From [Lactobacillus] rogosae (GTDB lineage Bacteria; Bacillota; Clostridia; Lachnospirales; Lachnospiraceae): DNA of 64,000 nt. Positions within the stretch are counted from its first letter, which is position 1. The number at the start of each line of letters is the position of its first letter. The stretch is taken from positions 1-64,000 of the forward strand of contig FONU01000018.1 of the NCBI GenBank assembly GCA_900112995.1. The letters are read 5' to 3'. The position numbers and the translations under genes were made by a program. The notes beneath the pieces are model-generated. The model worked only from the letters and a program-made list of their open reading frames with translations, was not told the origin of the DNA and ran no database searches. Shown one piece after another: positions 51,306-61,441 of the stretch.

Positions 51306-52175
51306 ATGAGTGAAATTAGCAATAATAATGAGTATATACCAAGAGCTGAAAGAAGAAATAAAGATGGGCTTACAGAAAAGGAGTTTCTTGAACAATATAA
51401 TCCGGGACACTATGAAAGACCTAGTGTTACGGTTGATATGCTTCTTTTTGGCATGAGCAGGGATTTAAAATGTCTTAAAGTACTTCTTATAAAGCGTAAT
51501 AATCATCCATATATAGATTGTTATGCACTTCCGGGAGGTTTTGTAAATATAACAGAATCAGCGTATACGGCAGCGTGCAGAGAGCTTGAAGAAGAAACAG
51601 GACTTAAAGATATATATATGGAACAGCTCTATACAATGAGCCAGCCGGACAGAGATCCAAGAATGAGGGTTATAGATATAGCGTATATGACACTTATTCC
51701 AATTGATGGAATTAAGCCGCAGGCTGGAGATGATGCGAGTGAAGCATTATGGTTTGATATAACATTTAATGATGAGATATTGACATTTGCTAATAAAGAA
51801 AAAAATATTACGATTAAATATTCGCTTAAGGAAAAGACATTTAAAAATGGCTGTATCAGCGTGAAGAGTTACATTCCGGAACTTATAAGTTATGAGGCGT
51901 TAGCATTTGACCACGCCCAGATTATCCTGGAGGGACTTATGAGATTAAGGAATAAGACACAATATAGTGATGTTGCATTTAATCTTATGCATAAGGAATT
52001 CACACTTCCAGATTTGCAGAGAGTGTACGAGATTATACTTGGAAAGCAGTTGTATAAGACAAGTTTTAAAAGAAGTATAAATGATAAAATAAAGTCCGTT
52101 AATAAAAAAGGTGTATCAATAACAGGCAATAAATTATCAGAGTTATATGTATACAGTAATGACAGTCAGGAGTAA
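51306..52175 (+). CDS. nrtR: NrtR-like Nudix transcriptional regulator of NAD metabolism
   Basis: A 289-residue protein. A Nudix domain (about residues 38-180: VDMLLFGM..., LPGGFVNITESAYTAACREL, EEETGL) is followed by a winged-helix region (FNLMHKEFTLPDLQRVYEII, then SFKRSINDKI), the architecture of NrtR, which senses ADP-ribose and represses NAD synthesis genes. The next gene is nicotinate phosphoribosyltransferase, 30 bases away, which supports this strongly. Residues in the Nudix box remain intact, so ADP-ribose hydrolysis is possible. Confidence 0.85.
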   Translation: MSEISNNNEYIPRAERRNKDGLTEKEFLEQYNPGHYERPSVTVDMLLFGMSRDLKCLKVLLIKRNNHPYIDCYALPGGFVNITESAYTAACRELEEETGLKDIYMEQLYTMSQPDRDPRMRVIDIAYMTLIPIDGIKPQAGDDASEALWFDITFNDEILTFANKEKNITIKYSLKEKTFKNGCISVKSYIPELISYEALAFDHAQIILEGLMRLRNKTQYSDVAFNLMHKEFTLPDLQRVYEIILGKQLYKTSFKRSINDKIKSVNKKGVSITGNKLSELYVYSNDSQE

Positions 52176-52205
52176 GTGTAGCAGCACAGGAACGGAGGAT
52201 TATTT

Positions 52206-53444
52206 ATGAAATTAAATCCAATTATAGTAAGTCTTTTGGAAACAGATATGTACAAGTTCAGTATGGGACAGGCAATTTACCACCAGTTCTCTGATTATAA
52301 GACAACCTGGACATTTAAGTGCAGGAATAAAGATGTACATTTTACAGAAGAGATGGTAGAAGAAATCAGAGAGCAGATAAAGCATTTCTGTACTTTAAGA
52401 TTTACAGAGGACGAGCTTGATTATCTTGAAAATGTTAAGTGGATGAAAGGAAGTTATGTTGATTTCTTAAGATTATGGCAGGCAAGATATGCTGATTTTA
52501 AGATTACAACTGATGCAGAATGTGGACTTAGCATAGAAACTTTTGGAACGTGGCTTAATACTTCATTATATGAGATACCAACACTTGCGATTGTCAATGA
52601 AGTGTATTTCAGAATGGCATATAATTATGATGAACTTCTTAAGAGCTTTAAGGAAAGATTAAGTGCCAAGGTTGCGGCACTTGAGGCCGATGAGGCTGAT
52701 GAAGCACAAGGAAAGAATGTATACAGGCTTGGAAGCTTTAGTGAATTCGGACTTAGAAGAAGATTATCATCAGAGGCACAGGAACTTGCGGTTAAGACAC
52801 TTGCAGAGGCTGACTATAATGGTAATTCTTTGTTCGTAGGAACAAGTAATGTATATCTTGCCAAGAAATATAATCTTACACCTGTTGGAACAATGGCACA
52901 CGAGTGGATAATGTGTACAGGACAGGGCAACCATAAGCACAATCCGGCATATTCTAACTGGTATGCACTTGATGCCTGGGTAAGGGAATATGGAATTCTT
53001 AATGGTATTGCACTTACAGATGCGATAACAACAGACTGCTTCTTAAAGGATTTCCAGCTTACTTATGCAACACTTTTTGGAGGTGTAAGACATGACAGCG
53101 GCGACCCATACGAATGGGGAGATAAGATGATTAAGCATTATGAGAGTCTTGGGATAGATGCTGCTAATAAGACATTATTATTCAGTGACAGCCTTGACTT
53201 TGACAGGGCTGACAAGCTTTACAGATACTTTAATGCAAAAGCTAAGGTTGCATTTGGAATAGGAACATATATAAGTAATGATACAGATGTTCCGGCACTT
53301 AATATAGTAATGAAGACTACTAAATGTAATGGAATGGACGTTGCTAAGATTTCAGATAATCCGGGAAAGGGTATGTGCAAAAATCCAGAATATGTTGAAT
53401 ATCTCCAAAGATGCATAGACTGGAGGATGAATAACGACAGATAA
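52206..53444 (+). CDS. pncB: Nicotinate phosphoribosyltransferase
   Basis: A 412-residue enzyme that joins nicotinate and PRPP to nicotinate mononucleotide, the first step of NAD salvage. The opening LLETDMYKFSMGQAIYHQF, the central EFGLRRRLSSEAQELAV and the PRPP-site VRHDSGDPYEWGDKMI are signature blocks. Its length suits the PncB (type with about 400 residues) group. GGAGG precedes the ATG. It is co-transcribed with the NrtR-like regulator. Confidence 0.93.
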   Translation: MKLNPIIVSLLETDMYKFSMGQAIYHQFSDYKTTWTFKCRNKDVHFTEEMVEEIREQIKHFCTLRFTEDELDYLENVKWMKGSYVDFLRLWQARYADFKITTDAECGLSIETFGTWLNTSLYEIPTLAIVNEVYFRMAYNYDELLKSFKERLSAKVAALEADEADEAQGKNVYRLGSFSEFGLRRRLSSEAQELAVKTLAEADYNGNSLFVGTSNVYLAKKYNLTPVGTMAHEWIMCTGQGNHKHNPAYSNWYALDAWVREYGILNGIALTDAITTDCFLKDFQLTYATLFGGVRHDSGDPYEWGDKMIKHYESLGIDAANKTLLFSDSLDFDRADKLYRYFNAKAKVAFGIGTYISNDTDVPALNIVMKTTKCNGMDVAKISDNPGKGMCKNPEYVEYLQRCIDWRMNNDR

Positions 53445-53486
53445 TAAGGCAGGTAACTGCAAATAAACATAAGAGAGAGGAAATAT

Positions 53487-54350
53487 ATGCAGTATACACT
53501 TAGTAATGATAATTTTGAGGTGATTGTAGATAGTAAGGGCTGTGAGATAGTATCAGTTATTAGAAAGAGCGATAATAAGCAGTATATATGGTCAGGACAG
53601 CCAGACATATGGAAAAGACATACACCAGTATTATTCCCGCTGGTTGGAAGGTATAAGAACGATACTTCAATATACGAGGGAAAAGAATATCATATGACAC
53701 AGCATGGTTTTGCAAGAGATATGGAGTTTAGTCTTGTTATGAAGGATAATAGTGCCGTGGTAATGAAACTGGAGTCTGATGAGAACACTAAAGCTGTATA
53801 TCCTTTTGACTTTGAGTTAAAGATAACACACAGACTGGCAGATAATAATGTCATAACTATATGGGAAGTTGTGAATAAGGATAATAAAGAGATGTATTTC
53901 AGCATTGGTGGACATCCGGCTTTTGTGTGTGGTGAAAATGCCATTGGAGCACAGGTAAGATTCGAAACCAAAGAGAATGGAATACAATACCATTTGTTAT
54001 CAAAGGATGGACTTGTACAGCCAGATATCCATTATATGCCAATCACTAATAAAAATGTGACATTGACAGAGAATTTCTTTGATAAGGATGCTTATATTAT
54101 TGAGAACAGCGACATAAAATGTGTAAGCCTTTGTAAAGATTGCAAACCGGTTGTTGAGGTTATATTTGATACACCGGTATTTGGATTGTGGTCATCAGCA
54201 GGAAAAGGAGTACCTTTTGTGTGCATAGAGCCTTGGTATGGACGTGCTGATGCAGTAGATTTTAACTGCAGGCTTACAGACAGGGAGTGGGGCAATAAGC
54301 TTGCAGTTGGGAAAGTGTTCAGCGGTGGTTATAAGATGAGGTTTATGTAA
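53487..54350 (+). CDS. Aldose 1-epimerase family protein
   Basis: A 287-residue protein of the galactose-mutarotase fold, YeaD/LacX-like subgroup: YIWSGQPDIWKRHTPVLFPL, the catalytic-type His in TQHGFARDMEF and the later SIGGHPAFVCG motif. It interconverts alpha and beta anomers of a hexose or hexose phosphate; the precise sugar is not known. It begins 42 bases after pncB and might share its transcript. Confidence 0.85.
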   Translation: MQYTLSNDNFEVIVDSKGCEIVSVIRKSDNKQYIWSGQPDIWKRHTPVLFPLVGRYKNDTSIYEGKEYHMTQHGFARDMEFSLVMKDNSAVVMKLESDENTKAVYPFDFELKITHRLADNNVITIWEVVNKDNKEMYFSIGGHPAFVCGENAIGAQVRFETKENGIQYHLLSKDGLVQPDIHYMPITNKNVTLTENFFDKDAYIIENSDIKCVSLCKDCKPVVEVIFDTPVFGLWSSAGKGVPFVCIEPWYGRADAVDFNCRLTDREWGNKLAVGKVFSGGYKMRFM

Positions 54351-54353
54351 CTT

Positions 54354-55175
54354 TTAATCATTTAATTGTCGTCCGGTACTATCCATATGGAAGTTATCTT
54401 TTAAGATAAGCTGTGATATAGGAACAATCTCATACCCTTGCTGTTCAAGATTAGTAAGGACGGTATCGAGTGCATCAGCCGTGAATTTAGCACCGTTGTG
54501 CATAAGAATTATAGAGCCGTTGCCAAGTGCTTTGTGCGTGGTGATGGTTTTTATAATGTTTTCAACGCCGTAGTCCTTCCAGTCAAGAGAGTCAACGTCC
54601 CATTGTACAGGATAGTGGTTACAGCCATATATAGTATTAATTAGTTCAGAATTATAATCACCATAAGGAGGGCGGAACAGGAAACAGTTGTATCCTGTGA
54701 GTTCTTCTATTTTCTGGTGTACAGACATAATTTCCTCTTTCTGTGAGGCAGTATCAAGCTTACTCATCTGTTTGTGGTTCTCGCTGTGATTTCCAAGGTC
54801 GTGGCCGCGGCTGTATATCTCTTTAACCATATCAGGATAAGTTGATACCCAGCCTCCCGTCATAAAAAATGTAGTCTTTACATTATGTTTATCTAAAACG
54901 TCCAGTATCTGGATAGTATCGTCAGCACCCCACGCAGCATCAAAAGATATCGAAATCTGTTTCTTGTCAGTCTGCACGCAGTATATTGGCAGTGCTTTTT
55001 TTCCTGCCTGACAATCACCAGTTATATTACCTCCGCCAATTCCATTAATAACAGCCGAACTATTGGCATATGCACCGTGTTGTGTGAATATTGTCGTGTA
55101 TATGTAAAAAAAAGTAGCAAGACTAAGAAGTATTATGGAAAGTAATACTGATAATTTGTAATGGCTGATCTTCAT
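54354..55175 (-). CDS. Polysaccharide deacetylase family protein, PdaB-like
   Basis: A 273-residue protein with an N-terminal membrane anchor (about residues 9-32) and a NodB deacetylase domain: SFDAAWGADDT (metal Asp pair), HDLGNHSENHKQM (H-x-3-H metal ligands), RPPYGDYN and ILMHNGAKFTAD. The WG in place of the usual D-G fits the PdaB/sporulation subgroup, which acts on peptidoglycan. The start at 55175 is chosen because GAGG lies 8 bases upstream, within the earlier ATG context. Convergent with the epimerase gene. Confidence 0.87.
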   Translation of the reverse strand: MKISHYKLSVLLSIILLSLATFFYIYTTIFTQHGAYANSSAVINGIGGGNITGDCQAGKKALPIYCVQTDKKQISISFDAAWGADDTIQILDVLDKHNVKTTFFMTGGWVSTYPDMVKEIYSRGHDLGNHSENHKQMSKLDTASQKEEIMSVHQKIEELTGYNCFLFRPPYGDYNSELINTIYGCNHYPVQWDVDSLDWKDYGVENIIKTITTHKALGNGSIILMHNGAKFTADALDTVLTNLEQQGYEIVPISQLILKDNFHMDSTGRQLND

Positions 55176-55412
55176 TGTAATCCTCATTTCTGTATGATAC
55201 AGGCACTTATTGTTGGAATATTATATGTTAAAGTCAAAGTTAATATGACGGTTTACATTATTAGTTTTTGACAAAACAATGTATACAAGATAAAGGTAAA
55301 TGTAGTATATTATCTGTATTGGCGTATTAGTTGAGGGTGCGTAAAATGTGCACTGGTGAATATTATAATAACGCTTATGCTTATCATTTAATCAGGAAAG
55401 GAACAGAGTGAT

Positions 55413-56744
55413 ATGGGAAAGTATACCAAGCAGGACATATTCAGAATGGTTGAGGAAGAAGATGTTGAATTTATCAGACTTCAGTTTACTGATATGTTCG
55501 GAGTTTTGAAAAATGTAGCTATTACATCAAGCCAGTTAGGAAAAGCACTTGATAACAAATGTATGTTTGATGGTTCTTCAGTAGAAGGATTTGTAAGAAT
55601 TGAAGAGTCGGATATGTATCTTTATCCAGACTATGATACATTTGAGATATTCCCATGGAGACCACAGCAGGGCAAAGTTGCAAGGCTTATATGCGATGTG
55701 TATACACCTGATGGTAAGCCATTTGAAGGTGATCCACGCTGGATTCTTAAGAAAGTAATTAAAGAAGCTGAGGATATGGGATATGTATTCGAGGTAGGAC
55801 CTGAATGTGAATTCTTCCTGTTCCACACAGATGATAACGGACTGCCAACAACACTTTCACACGAGAAAGCTGGATATTTTGATTTAGGTCCAACAGATTT
55901 AGGTGAAAATGTAAGACGAGATATGGTGCTTACACTTGAAGATATGGGCTTTGAAATAGAAGCTTCACATCATGAGGTTGCACCAGCACAGCACGAGATT
56001 GATTTTAAATATGATGAGGCGTTAAAGACAGCCGATAATATAATGACATTTAAGCTTACAGTAAAGACTATAGCTAAAAGACACGGACTTTATGCAACAT
56101 TTATGCCAAAGCCAAAGTATGGAATTAATGGCTCAGGTATGCACGTTAATATGTCACTTGCGAAGGATGGAAAGAATATATTTGCTGATGAGAATGACAC
56201 ACTTGGTTTGTCAGAGGATGCATATCATTTTATAGCAGGACTTATGAAGCACGCAAAGGGTATGGCGGCACTTACTAATCCATTAGTCAATTCTTATAAG
56301 AGATTAGTTCCGGGTTATGAAGCTCCTGTATATATTGCGTGGTCAGTAACTAACAGAAGTCCGCTTATAAGAATTCCGGCTTCAAGAGGACAGTGTACAA
56401 GAGTTGAATTAAGAAATCCAGACCCATCAGCTAATCCATATCTTGTACTTGCAACCTGCCTTGCGGCTGGTCTTGATGGAATTAAGAATAAACTTGAGGT
56501 TCCAGCAAGTGTTGACTGTAATATATTTGAGATGACAGATGAAGAAAGAAAGCATGCGGCTATAGAGGTGCTTCCTGAAAGTCTTTATGATGCTGTCAGA
56601 TATCTTAACGAGGATAAGTTCATATGTGATGTATTAGGAGAACATATTACATCTAAGTACACAGAGGCCAAGTTAAGAGAATGGAACGATTACAAGACAC
56701 AGGTTACCCAGTGGGAACTTGATGAATACCTTTACAAATTTTAA
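55413..56744 (+). CDS. glnA: Glutamine synthetase type I
   Basis: A 443-residue GlnA of the Gram-positive (GSI-alpha) form. Signature blocks include [20 protein letters not shown] near the N-terminus, [11 protein letters not shown] (metal Glu), [22 protein letters not shown] and [15 protein letters not shown]. It makes glutamine from glutamate, ammonia and ATP, and Arg in the GFVRIEES loop suggests feedback inhibition by glutamine. The 140-base leader holds a small GGTGC/GCACT hairpin. The ANTAR gene follows. Confidence 0.96.
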   Translation: MGKYTKQDIFRMVEEEDVEFIRLQFTDMFGVLKNVAITSSQLGKALDNKCMFDGSSVEGFVRIEESDMYLYPDYDTFEIFPWRPQQGKVARLICDVYTPDGKPFEGDPRWILKKVIKEAEDMGYVFEVGPECEFFLFHTDDNGLPTTLSHEKAGYFDLGPTDLGENVRRDMVLTLEDMGFEIEASHHEVAPAQHEIDFKYDEALKTADNIMTFKLTVKTIAKRHGLYATFMPKPKYGINGSGMHVNMSLAKDGKNIFADENDTLGLSEDAYHFIAGLMKHAKGMAALTNPLVNSYKRLVPGYEAPVYIAWSVTNRSPLIRIPASRGQCTRVELRNPDPSANPYLVLATCLAAGLDGIKNKLEVPASVDCNIFEMTDEERKHAAIEVLPESLYDAVRYLNEDKFICDVLGEHITSKYTEAKLREWNDYKTQVTQWELDEYLYKF

Positions 56745-56771
56745 AAACTGACTGTGATAAGAGGTTAGAAT

Positions 56772-57326
56772 ATGTCTACATTAATAGTTGCGTTTCCGAA
56801 AATAGAGGAGGCCAAGGCGGTTCGCAGTCTTTTAGTAAGAAGAGGTTATGATGTGGCAGTTCCCTGTACAAGCGGTGCTCAGGCTATCAATCAGGCAGAT
56901 AATCTGTCAGACGGAATTATAATATGTGGTTATAAGCTGTCTGATAATATGTTGTATTCAGAACTATACGAATACAAGCCAAAGAGTTTTGAAATACTGC
57001 TTGTCGCGTCGCAGAATTTGTGGGAGGAATGTCACGACAGCAATGTTGTATGCGTTGCCATGCCGATTAAAGTTAATGATTTATTATCTACAATTGAGAT
57101 TATGCAGCAATCGCAGATTCGCCGCAGAAGAAAAGCTAGAACCACGCCAAGGCAGAGAAGCCCTGAGGAACAAAAGATAATAGATACTGCAAAGCATATG
57201 CTTATGGAAAAGAATAATATGACTGAGCAGGAAGCATTCCGTTATATACAAAAATGCAGTATGGACAGCGGTAATACTATGGTAGAATCGGCGACTATGG
57301 TTATGAGTATATTTACGGATGCGTAA
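56772..57326 (+). CDS. ANTAR-domain RNA-binding response regulator
   Basis: A 184-residue protein. The N-terminal part (STLIVAFPKIEEAKAVRSLL, GIIICGYKLSDNM) is a pseudo-receiver without the clear phospho-acceptor Asp; the C-terminal helices (RSPEEQKIIDTAKHMLMEKN, NMTEQEAFRYIQKCSMDSGN) are the ANTAR domain, which binds tandem-hairpin leaders to prevent termination. Genes of this sort next to glnA are known in Clostridia and link nitrogen status to RNA-level control. It lies 27 bases after glnA. Confidence 0.88.
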   Translation: MSTLIVAFPKIEEAKAVRSLLVRRGYDVAVPCTSGAQAINQADNLSDGIIICGYKLSDNMLYSELYEYKPKSFEILLVASQNLWEECHDSNVVCVAMPIKVNDLLSTIEIMQQSQIRRRRKARTTPRQRSPEEQKIIDTAKHMLMEKNNMTEQEAFRYIQKCSMDSGNTMVESATMVMSIFTDA

Positions 57327-57427
57327 CACTAAAGATGGGTATTAAAGAAAGATATAGATGTAACAGATTGGTATTATTAATGAAAGATACTGATATATAA
57401 TTTTATAGTAAGGTGATTGGAGGATAT

Positions 57428-58369
57428 ATGGTATTTACAAAAATGCACGGAGCAGGCAATGATTATGTATATGTTGACTGCACTAAAGAAGAATTAGATA
57501 ATCCAAGTGAGGTTGCAATTAAGGTAAGTGACAGACATACAGGAATAGGCTCGGACGGACTTATCCTTATAAAGTCATCAGATAAGGCTGATTTCTTTAT
57601 GGAAATGTACAATGCTGACGGCTCACAGGGAAAGATGTGCGGCAATGGCATACGTTGTGTCGGAAAGTATGTATATGATAATGGTCTTACAGATAAGACA
57701 ACAGTAAATATTGATACACTTGCTGGTATAAAGATACTCGAATTAAATATAGGTACAGACGGAAAGGTCGCAACAGCAAAGGTTAATATGGGATGTCCGG
57801 TTCTTGAAGCCGCAGATATTCCGATGGATATAAGTGCATTAAAGGATTATAAAGCTGTATACAAGGATATACTTTCTAACGCCAAGGATACAGGACTTAG
57901 CAAAGTTGCAGTAAAGGCACTTAGTGAAGTAACCAACGCCGTTGTAGCAGAAAAGATAGAAGTTAATGGCGGTATATATGAGATAACAGGCGTATCAATG
58001 GGTAATCCACACGGAATAGTGTATCTTGATAAAGATATTGATATAAAGAAGTTTGCAATTGAACAAATCGGACCTCATTTTGAAAGCCATATGGCATTTC
58101 CAGAAAGAGTTAATACTGAATTCATTCAGGTAGTTGATAGAAAAAATCTTAATATGAGAGTATGGGAGAGAGGCTCAGGGGAAACTCTTGCATGTGGTAC
58201 TGGTGCTTGTGCAAGCCTTGTGGCGACAGTGCTTAATGGAATGTGTGATATTGATGCAACACTTCATCTTCTTGGCGGAGACCTTAATATAAGCTGGGAT
58301 ACAGAGTCAGGAAATGTGTATATGGAAGGTCCTGCAACAACAGTATTTACAGGTACAATAGAAATTTAG
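57428..58369 (+). CDS. dapF: Diaminopimelate epimerase
   Basis: A 313-residue enzyme that converts LL- to meso-diaminopimelate for lysine and peptidoglycan synthesis. The first catalytic Cys is in NADGSQGKMCGNGIRC, the second in ERGSGETLACGTGACA, both complete. The N-terminus FTKMHGAGNDYVYVD is standard. GGAGG and ATG 57428 support this start over TTG 57413. There is an extra 40-residue stretch (about 130-180) compared with the E. coli enzyme, as in other Lachnospiraceae-type DapF proteins. Confidence 0.93.
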   Translation: MVFTKMHGAGNDYVYVDCTKEELDNPSEVAIKVSDRHTGIGSDGLILIKSSDKADFFMEMYNADGSQGKMCGNGIRCVGKYVYDNGLTDKTTVNIDTLAGIKILELNIGTDGKVATAKVNMGCPVLEAADIPMDISALKDYKAVYKDILSNAKDTGLSKVAVKALSEVTNAVVAEKIEVNGGIYEITGVSMGNPHGIVYLDKDIDIKKFAIEQIGPHFESHMAFPERVNTEFIQVVDRKNLNMRVWERGSGETLACGTGACASLVATVLNGMCDIDATLHLLGGDLNISWDTESGNVYMEGPATTVFTGTIEI

Positions 58370-58398
58370 CAGATATTTAAGGAAGTGAGGAAAAGTAT

Positions 58399-59016
58399 AT
58401 GGATATGAAGGATTTTTTAAATGTTCTAGCTTCTAAAGAGCCGGTTCCTGGAGGAGGGGGAGCCTGCGGATATGTGGCAGCAGTAGGAATGGCATTGGGC
58501 AATATGGTGCTTTCTTTGACAACAGGAAAGAAAAAATATGCAGAATATCAGGAAGAAATAGAAGAACTTATTGTTAAAGCTGGGGACATTACTAACAGAT
58601 TGTATGAGTGTATGGATAAGGATGCCAAGGCATTTAAGCCGTTATCAGAAGCTTACGGACTTCCTAAGGATACAGAAGAACAGTTAGAGCACCGTAATAA
58701 GGTTATGGAAAATGCTTTGCTTATTGCAAGTGAAGCTCCTCTTTCTATGATGGAGCTTATAGTTGAGGCAATAAAGCTTATTGACAGAATATCGGTTATT
58801 GGAAGCAGGATTGCAATCAGTGATGCAGGTGTTGGTGTACAGATGTGCAAGGCGGCTCTTAACGGAGCTTCATTAAATGTGTATATCAATACAAAGCTTA
58901 TGAAAAATATTGATGTTGCAGAAGATATGAATACTAAAGCTGACGAGCTTGTAATTACAGGCAATGAACTTGCTGATAAAGTATATGACAGGGTTATGGA
59001 TTGTGTACATCCATAA
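58399..59016 (+). CDS. Cyclodeaminase/cyclohydrolase family protein (FTCD_C/FchA-like)
   Basis: A 205-residue all-helical protein. The opening (FLNVLASKEPVPGGGGACGY, then VAAVGMALGNMVLSLTTGKK) is the signature of the formiminotransferase-cyclodeaminase family; the clostridial FchA member is a methenyl-THF cyclohydrolase. FolD, which acts on the same folate intermediates, follows after 84 bases, so a folate one-carbon role is likely. Confidence 0.85.
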   Translation: MDMKDFLNVLASKEPVPGGGGACGYVAAVGMALGNMVLSLTTGKKKYAEYQEEIEELIVKAGDITNRLYECMDKDAKAFKPLSEAYGLPKDTEEQLEHRNKVMENALLIASEAPLSMMELIVEAIKLIDRISVIGSRIAISDAGVGVQMCKAALNGASLNVYINTKLMKNIDVAEDMNTKADELVITGNELADKVYDRVMDCVHP

Positions 59017-59100
59017 TAATCACAAAGATATTGGCATTGTAGTTATATAAAAATACCAGGATAACAATATATACAGTCAGAATAATGGAGGTATTATCTA

Positions 59101-59937
59101 ATGGAAATATTAAAAGGACTGCCAGTTGCTAATTCTATTAATGAGCAGCTTATAGAAGATATTAAGAATATAGATGGGGAACTTCCACATCTTGCAATAA
59201 TAAGAGTTGGTGAAAGACCGGATGACTGTTCATATGAACGTGGAGCAGTAAAGAAAATGGATAAAGTAGGTGTAAGATGTACAACATATACATTTGCGGC
59301 AGATATATCTAATGATGAATTTCAGAAGGAATTCGACCAGATTAACAATAATCCCGACATAGATGGAATCCTTCTCTTAAGACCATTGCCAAAGCATATT
59401 GATGAGAAGGCTGTCGAGAACAGAATAGACCCAAGAAAAGACCTTGATGGAATATCACCGGTTAATCTTGCTAAGGTATATGCAGGAGATGAAACAGGAT
59501 ATGCACCTTGTACAGCGGAGGCTGTTATAGAGATGTTAGATTATGCAGGTGTAGATATTAAAGGCAAGAGAGTTACAGTAGTTGGAAGAAGCCTTGTTAT
59601 TGGTAAGCCTGTGGCTATGCTTCTTATGAAAAGAAATGCAACAGTTACAGTTGTACATACAAAGACAGTCGATATGGCGGCGACCTGTAAGCATGCGGAG
59701 ATACTTGTTGCAGCGGCAGGCTCAGCAAAGATGATAAAGCCTGAATATGTTGCAGATGGTGCTGTTGTTATTGATGTTGGAATAAATGTTGATGAGGAAG
59801 GAAAGCTCTGCGGAGATGTGGATTTTGAAGCAATAGGGAATATTGCCTCAATCGCAACTCCAGTACCGGGTGGTGTTGGCTCAGTTACAACATCTGTACT
59901 TGCCAAGCATTTAGTGAAAGCTGCACATATGAGATAA
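59101..59937 (+). CDS. folD: Bifunctional methylene-THF dehydrogenase/methenyl-THF cyclohydrolase
   Basis: A 278-residue FolD. The folate-binding segment ILLLRPLPKHIDEKAVENRI and the Rossmann part VTVVGRSLVIGKPVAMLLMK are diagnostic; PVPGGVGSVTTSVLAKH closes the protein. One difference is that the substrate-binding Y-x3-K motif reads YERGAVKKMDKVG (residues about 43-55) instead of SxxYVxxKxK, a feature of a divergent Firmicute subgroup. It interconverts one-carbon folates using NAD(P). Confidence 0.9.
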   Translation: MEILKGLPVANSINEQLIEDIKNIDGELPHLAIIRVGERPDDCSYERGAVKKMDKVGVRCTTYTFAADISNDEFQKEFDQINNNPDIDGILLLRPLPKHIDEKAVENRIDPRKDLDGISPVNLAKVYAGDETGYAPCTAEAVIEMLDYAGVDIKGKRVTVVGRSLVIGKPVAMLLMKRNATVTVVHTKTVDMAATCKHAEILVAAAGSAKMIKPEYVADGAVVIDVGINVDEEGKLCGDVDFEAIGNIASIATPVPGGVGSVTTSVLAKHLVKAAHMR

Positions 59938-60049
59938 TGCTTATTAAGCTTTAGTTATACATTAACATACACTAGCAGATAGTTAATATTTATTAAGGTA
60001 TTAATGAACTTATAGGATAAAAGACTTATAGGACAAAATGTGTTGATAG

Positions 60050-60091
60050 AAACCGCCGCCAGCCTTTAATTTCAATGGCTGACAGCGGTTT
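60050..60091 (+). terminator. Bidirectional terminator between folD and azlD
   Basis: AAACCGC-CCAGCC pairs with GGCTG-GCGGTTT around a TTTAATTTCAAT loop, with T residues on the right and A residues on the left, so it can serve both convergent transcripts. Confidence 0.8.
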
Positions 60092-60101
60092 AATCTTTAT
60101 A

Positions 60102-60428
60102 TTAATGTGTCTGTAAAAATGTTATAACAAGTTCTACAATAAATACTGATGCACAGCTTAACATTGCAACCTGAAAAAGGCTTTTTCCAATCCACGCAAG
60201 CACGATGGCTATTACAAAAGCGATAGCCGCTGATATTATACTGGAGGTTGCAGATAATATCGCTGGAAAAGTCATAATAGCAAGTGTTACATAAGGCACA
60301 TAGTAAAGAAATGATTTAACTGTGATATTTTTAATCTCTTTTCGTATCAGTGTAAGAGGGAGAACTCTTACAAGATATGTTACAAGAGCCATAATTAATA
60401 TGTATATGTATGTATTATGTGTAGGCAT
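60102..60428 (-). CDS. azlD: AzlD-type branched-chain amino acid transport subunit
   Basis: A 108-residue protein with four hydrophobic helices. YLVRVLPLTLIRKEIKNITV and LYYVPYVTLAIMTFPAIL are typical AzlD segments. It forms the small subunit of an AzlCD exporter of branched-chain amino acids and their analogues. GGGAGA precedes the ATG, 37 bases after azlC. Confidence 0.88.
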   Translation of the reverse strand: MPTHNTYIYILIMALVTYLVRVLPLTLIRKEIKNITVKSFLYYVPYVTLAIMTFPAILSATSSIISAAIAFVIAIVLAWIGKSLFQVAMLSCASVFIVELVITFLQTH

Positions 60429-60464
60429 AAATAATCTCCCAATTCTATATAGGTAATATGTTTC

Positions 60465-61214
60465 TTAAGTATTATTAGTAGCATTAGTGTTATCAGCACT
60501 TCTGGCATTCTCTTCCTTCACAGGAAAAAGAATTGCTGCCGCAAGTGAGATGATAACTGTTAATATAATAATTCGAGTTCCAGAGGAAATGCTGCTTATA
60601 ACAGGGGCATAGCTGAATATACAGCTTATAATCATTGATATTGCTACAACGCCTGCAATTATGTGATTTTTCCTTGCCGGAGGAATTATTATTGCAATGA
60701 ACATTCCGTATAATCCGACACTTAATGCACTTACAATATTAGCTGGAAGTATATTTCCAAACAGCACGCCGAAGTATGTTCCAAGAACCCACGCGGGTGA
60801 GGCTACAAGAACCATTCCGTACATATATGCGGGGTTGAGTTTTTCAGGAACAGATACTGTCAGTCCGAATATCTCATCAGTAACGAACAATCCCATAATA
60901 AGTCTGTGAAAAAATGGCATTTTATTATCTAATTTCTGGCTTAAGGCACACGACATAAGAAAATATCGTGCATTAATTATAAGTTCCATAACAGCAATCT
61001 CTGTATATGCAGCAAGTGCCGCAATAAGTGTAAATCCGGCAAACTCACCAGCAGAAGCGTGGCATGTTATGCTTGCAAGGGCAGCCTGTAAGGCGGTTAG
61101 TCCCGCATTCTTAGCGGCAATTCCCAACGTAAAAGAAACAGCAAGGTAGCCAAGTGCTATAGGCATACCGTTGTGAATTCCTTTTTTTAACCAATAAGAG
61201 GTTGAATTATTCAT
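60465..61214 (-). CDS. azlC: AzlC-type branched-chain amino acid exporter subunit
   Basis: A 249-residue membrane protein. GIHNGMPIALGYLAVSFTLG, CHASAGEFAGFTLI and NARYFLMSCALSQKLD, with FVTDEIFGLTV later, are classic AzlC blocks. ATG 61214 follows GGAGAATAT; a longer frame upstream lacks a ribosome site. The azlCD operon diverges from the cyclase operon. Confidence 0.9.
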   Translation of the reverse strand: MNNSTSYWLKKGIHNGMPIALGYLAVSFTLGIAAKNAGLTALQAALASITCHASAGEFAGFTLIAALAAYTEIAVMELIINARYFLMSCALSQKLDNKMPFFHRLIMGLFVTDEIFGLTVSVPEKLNPAYMYGMVLVASPAWVLGTYFGVLFGNILPANIVSALSVGLYGMFIAIIIPPARKNHIIAGVVAISMIISCIFSYAPVISSISSGTRIIILTVIISLAAAILFPVKEENARSADNTNATNNT

Positions 61215-61441
61215 ATATTCTCCAATCTTGCAAAATAATATAAAAATTGCAATAGACATTAAAGCTTATGCAAACCACTATGATACAACAAATGCTATAT
61301 TTTTACAATGTTTTCATCTGGTGCAATGTCAAAAGTTTAACAAATATACAAAAATGGATATGCTATTTTAGCAAAAGTATTTGAAAATCAACTTACATTT
61401 GTGCATATATTACAAAAATATTATCAGAAATTTATAAAGTT

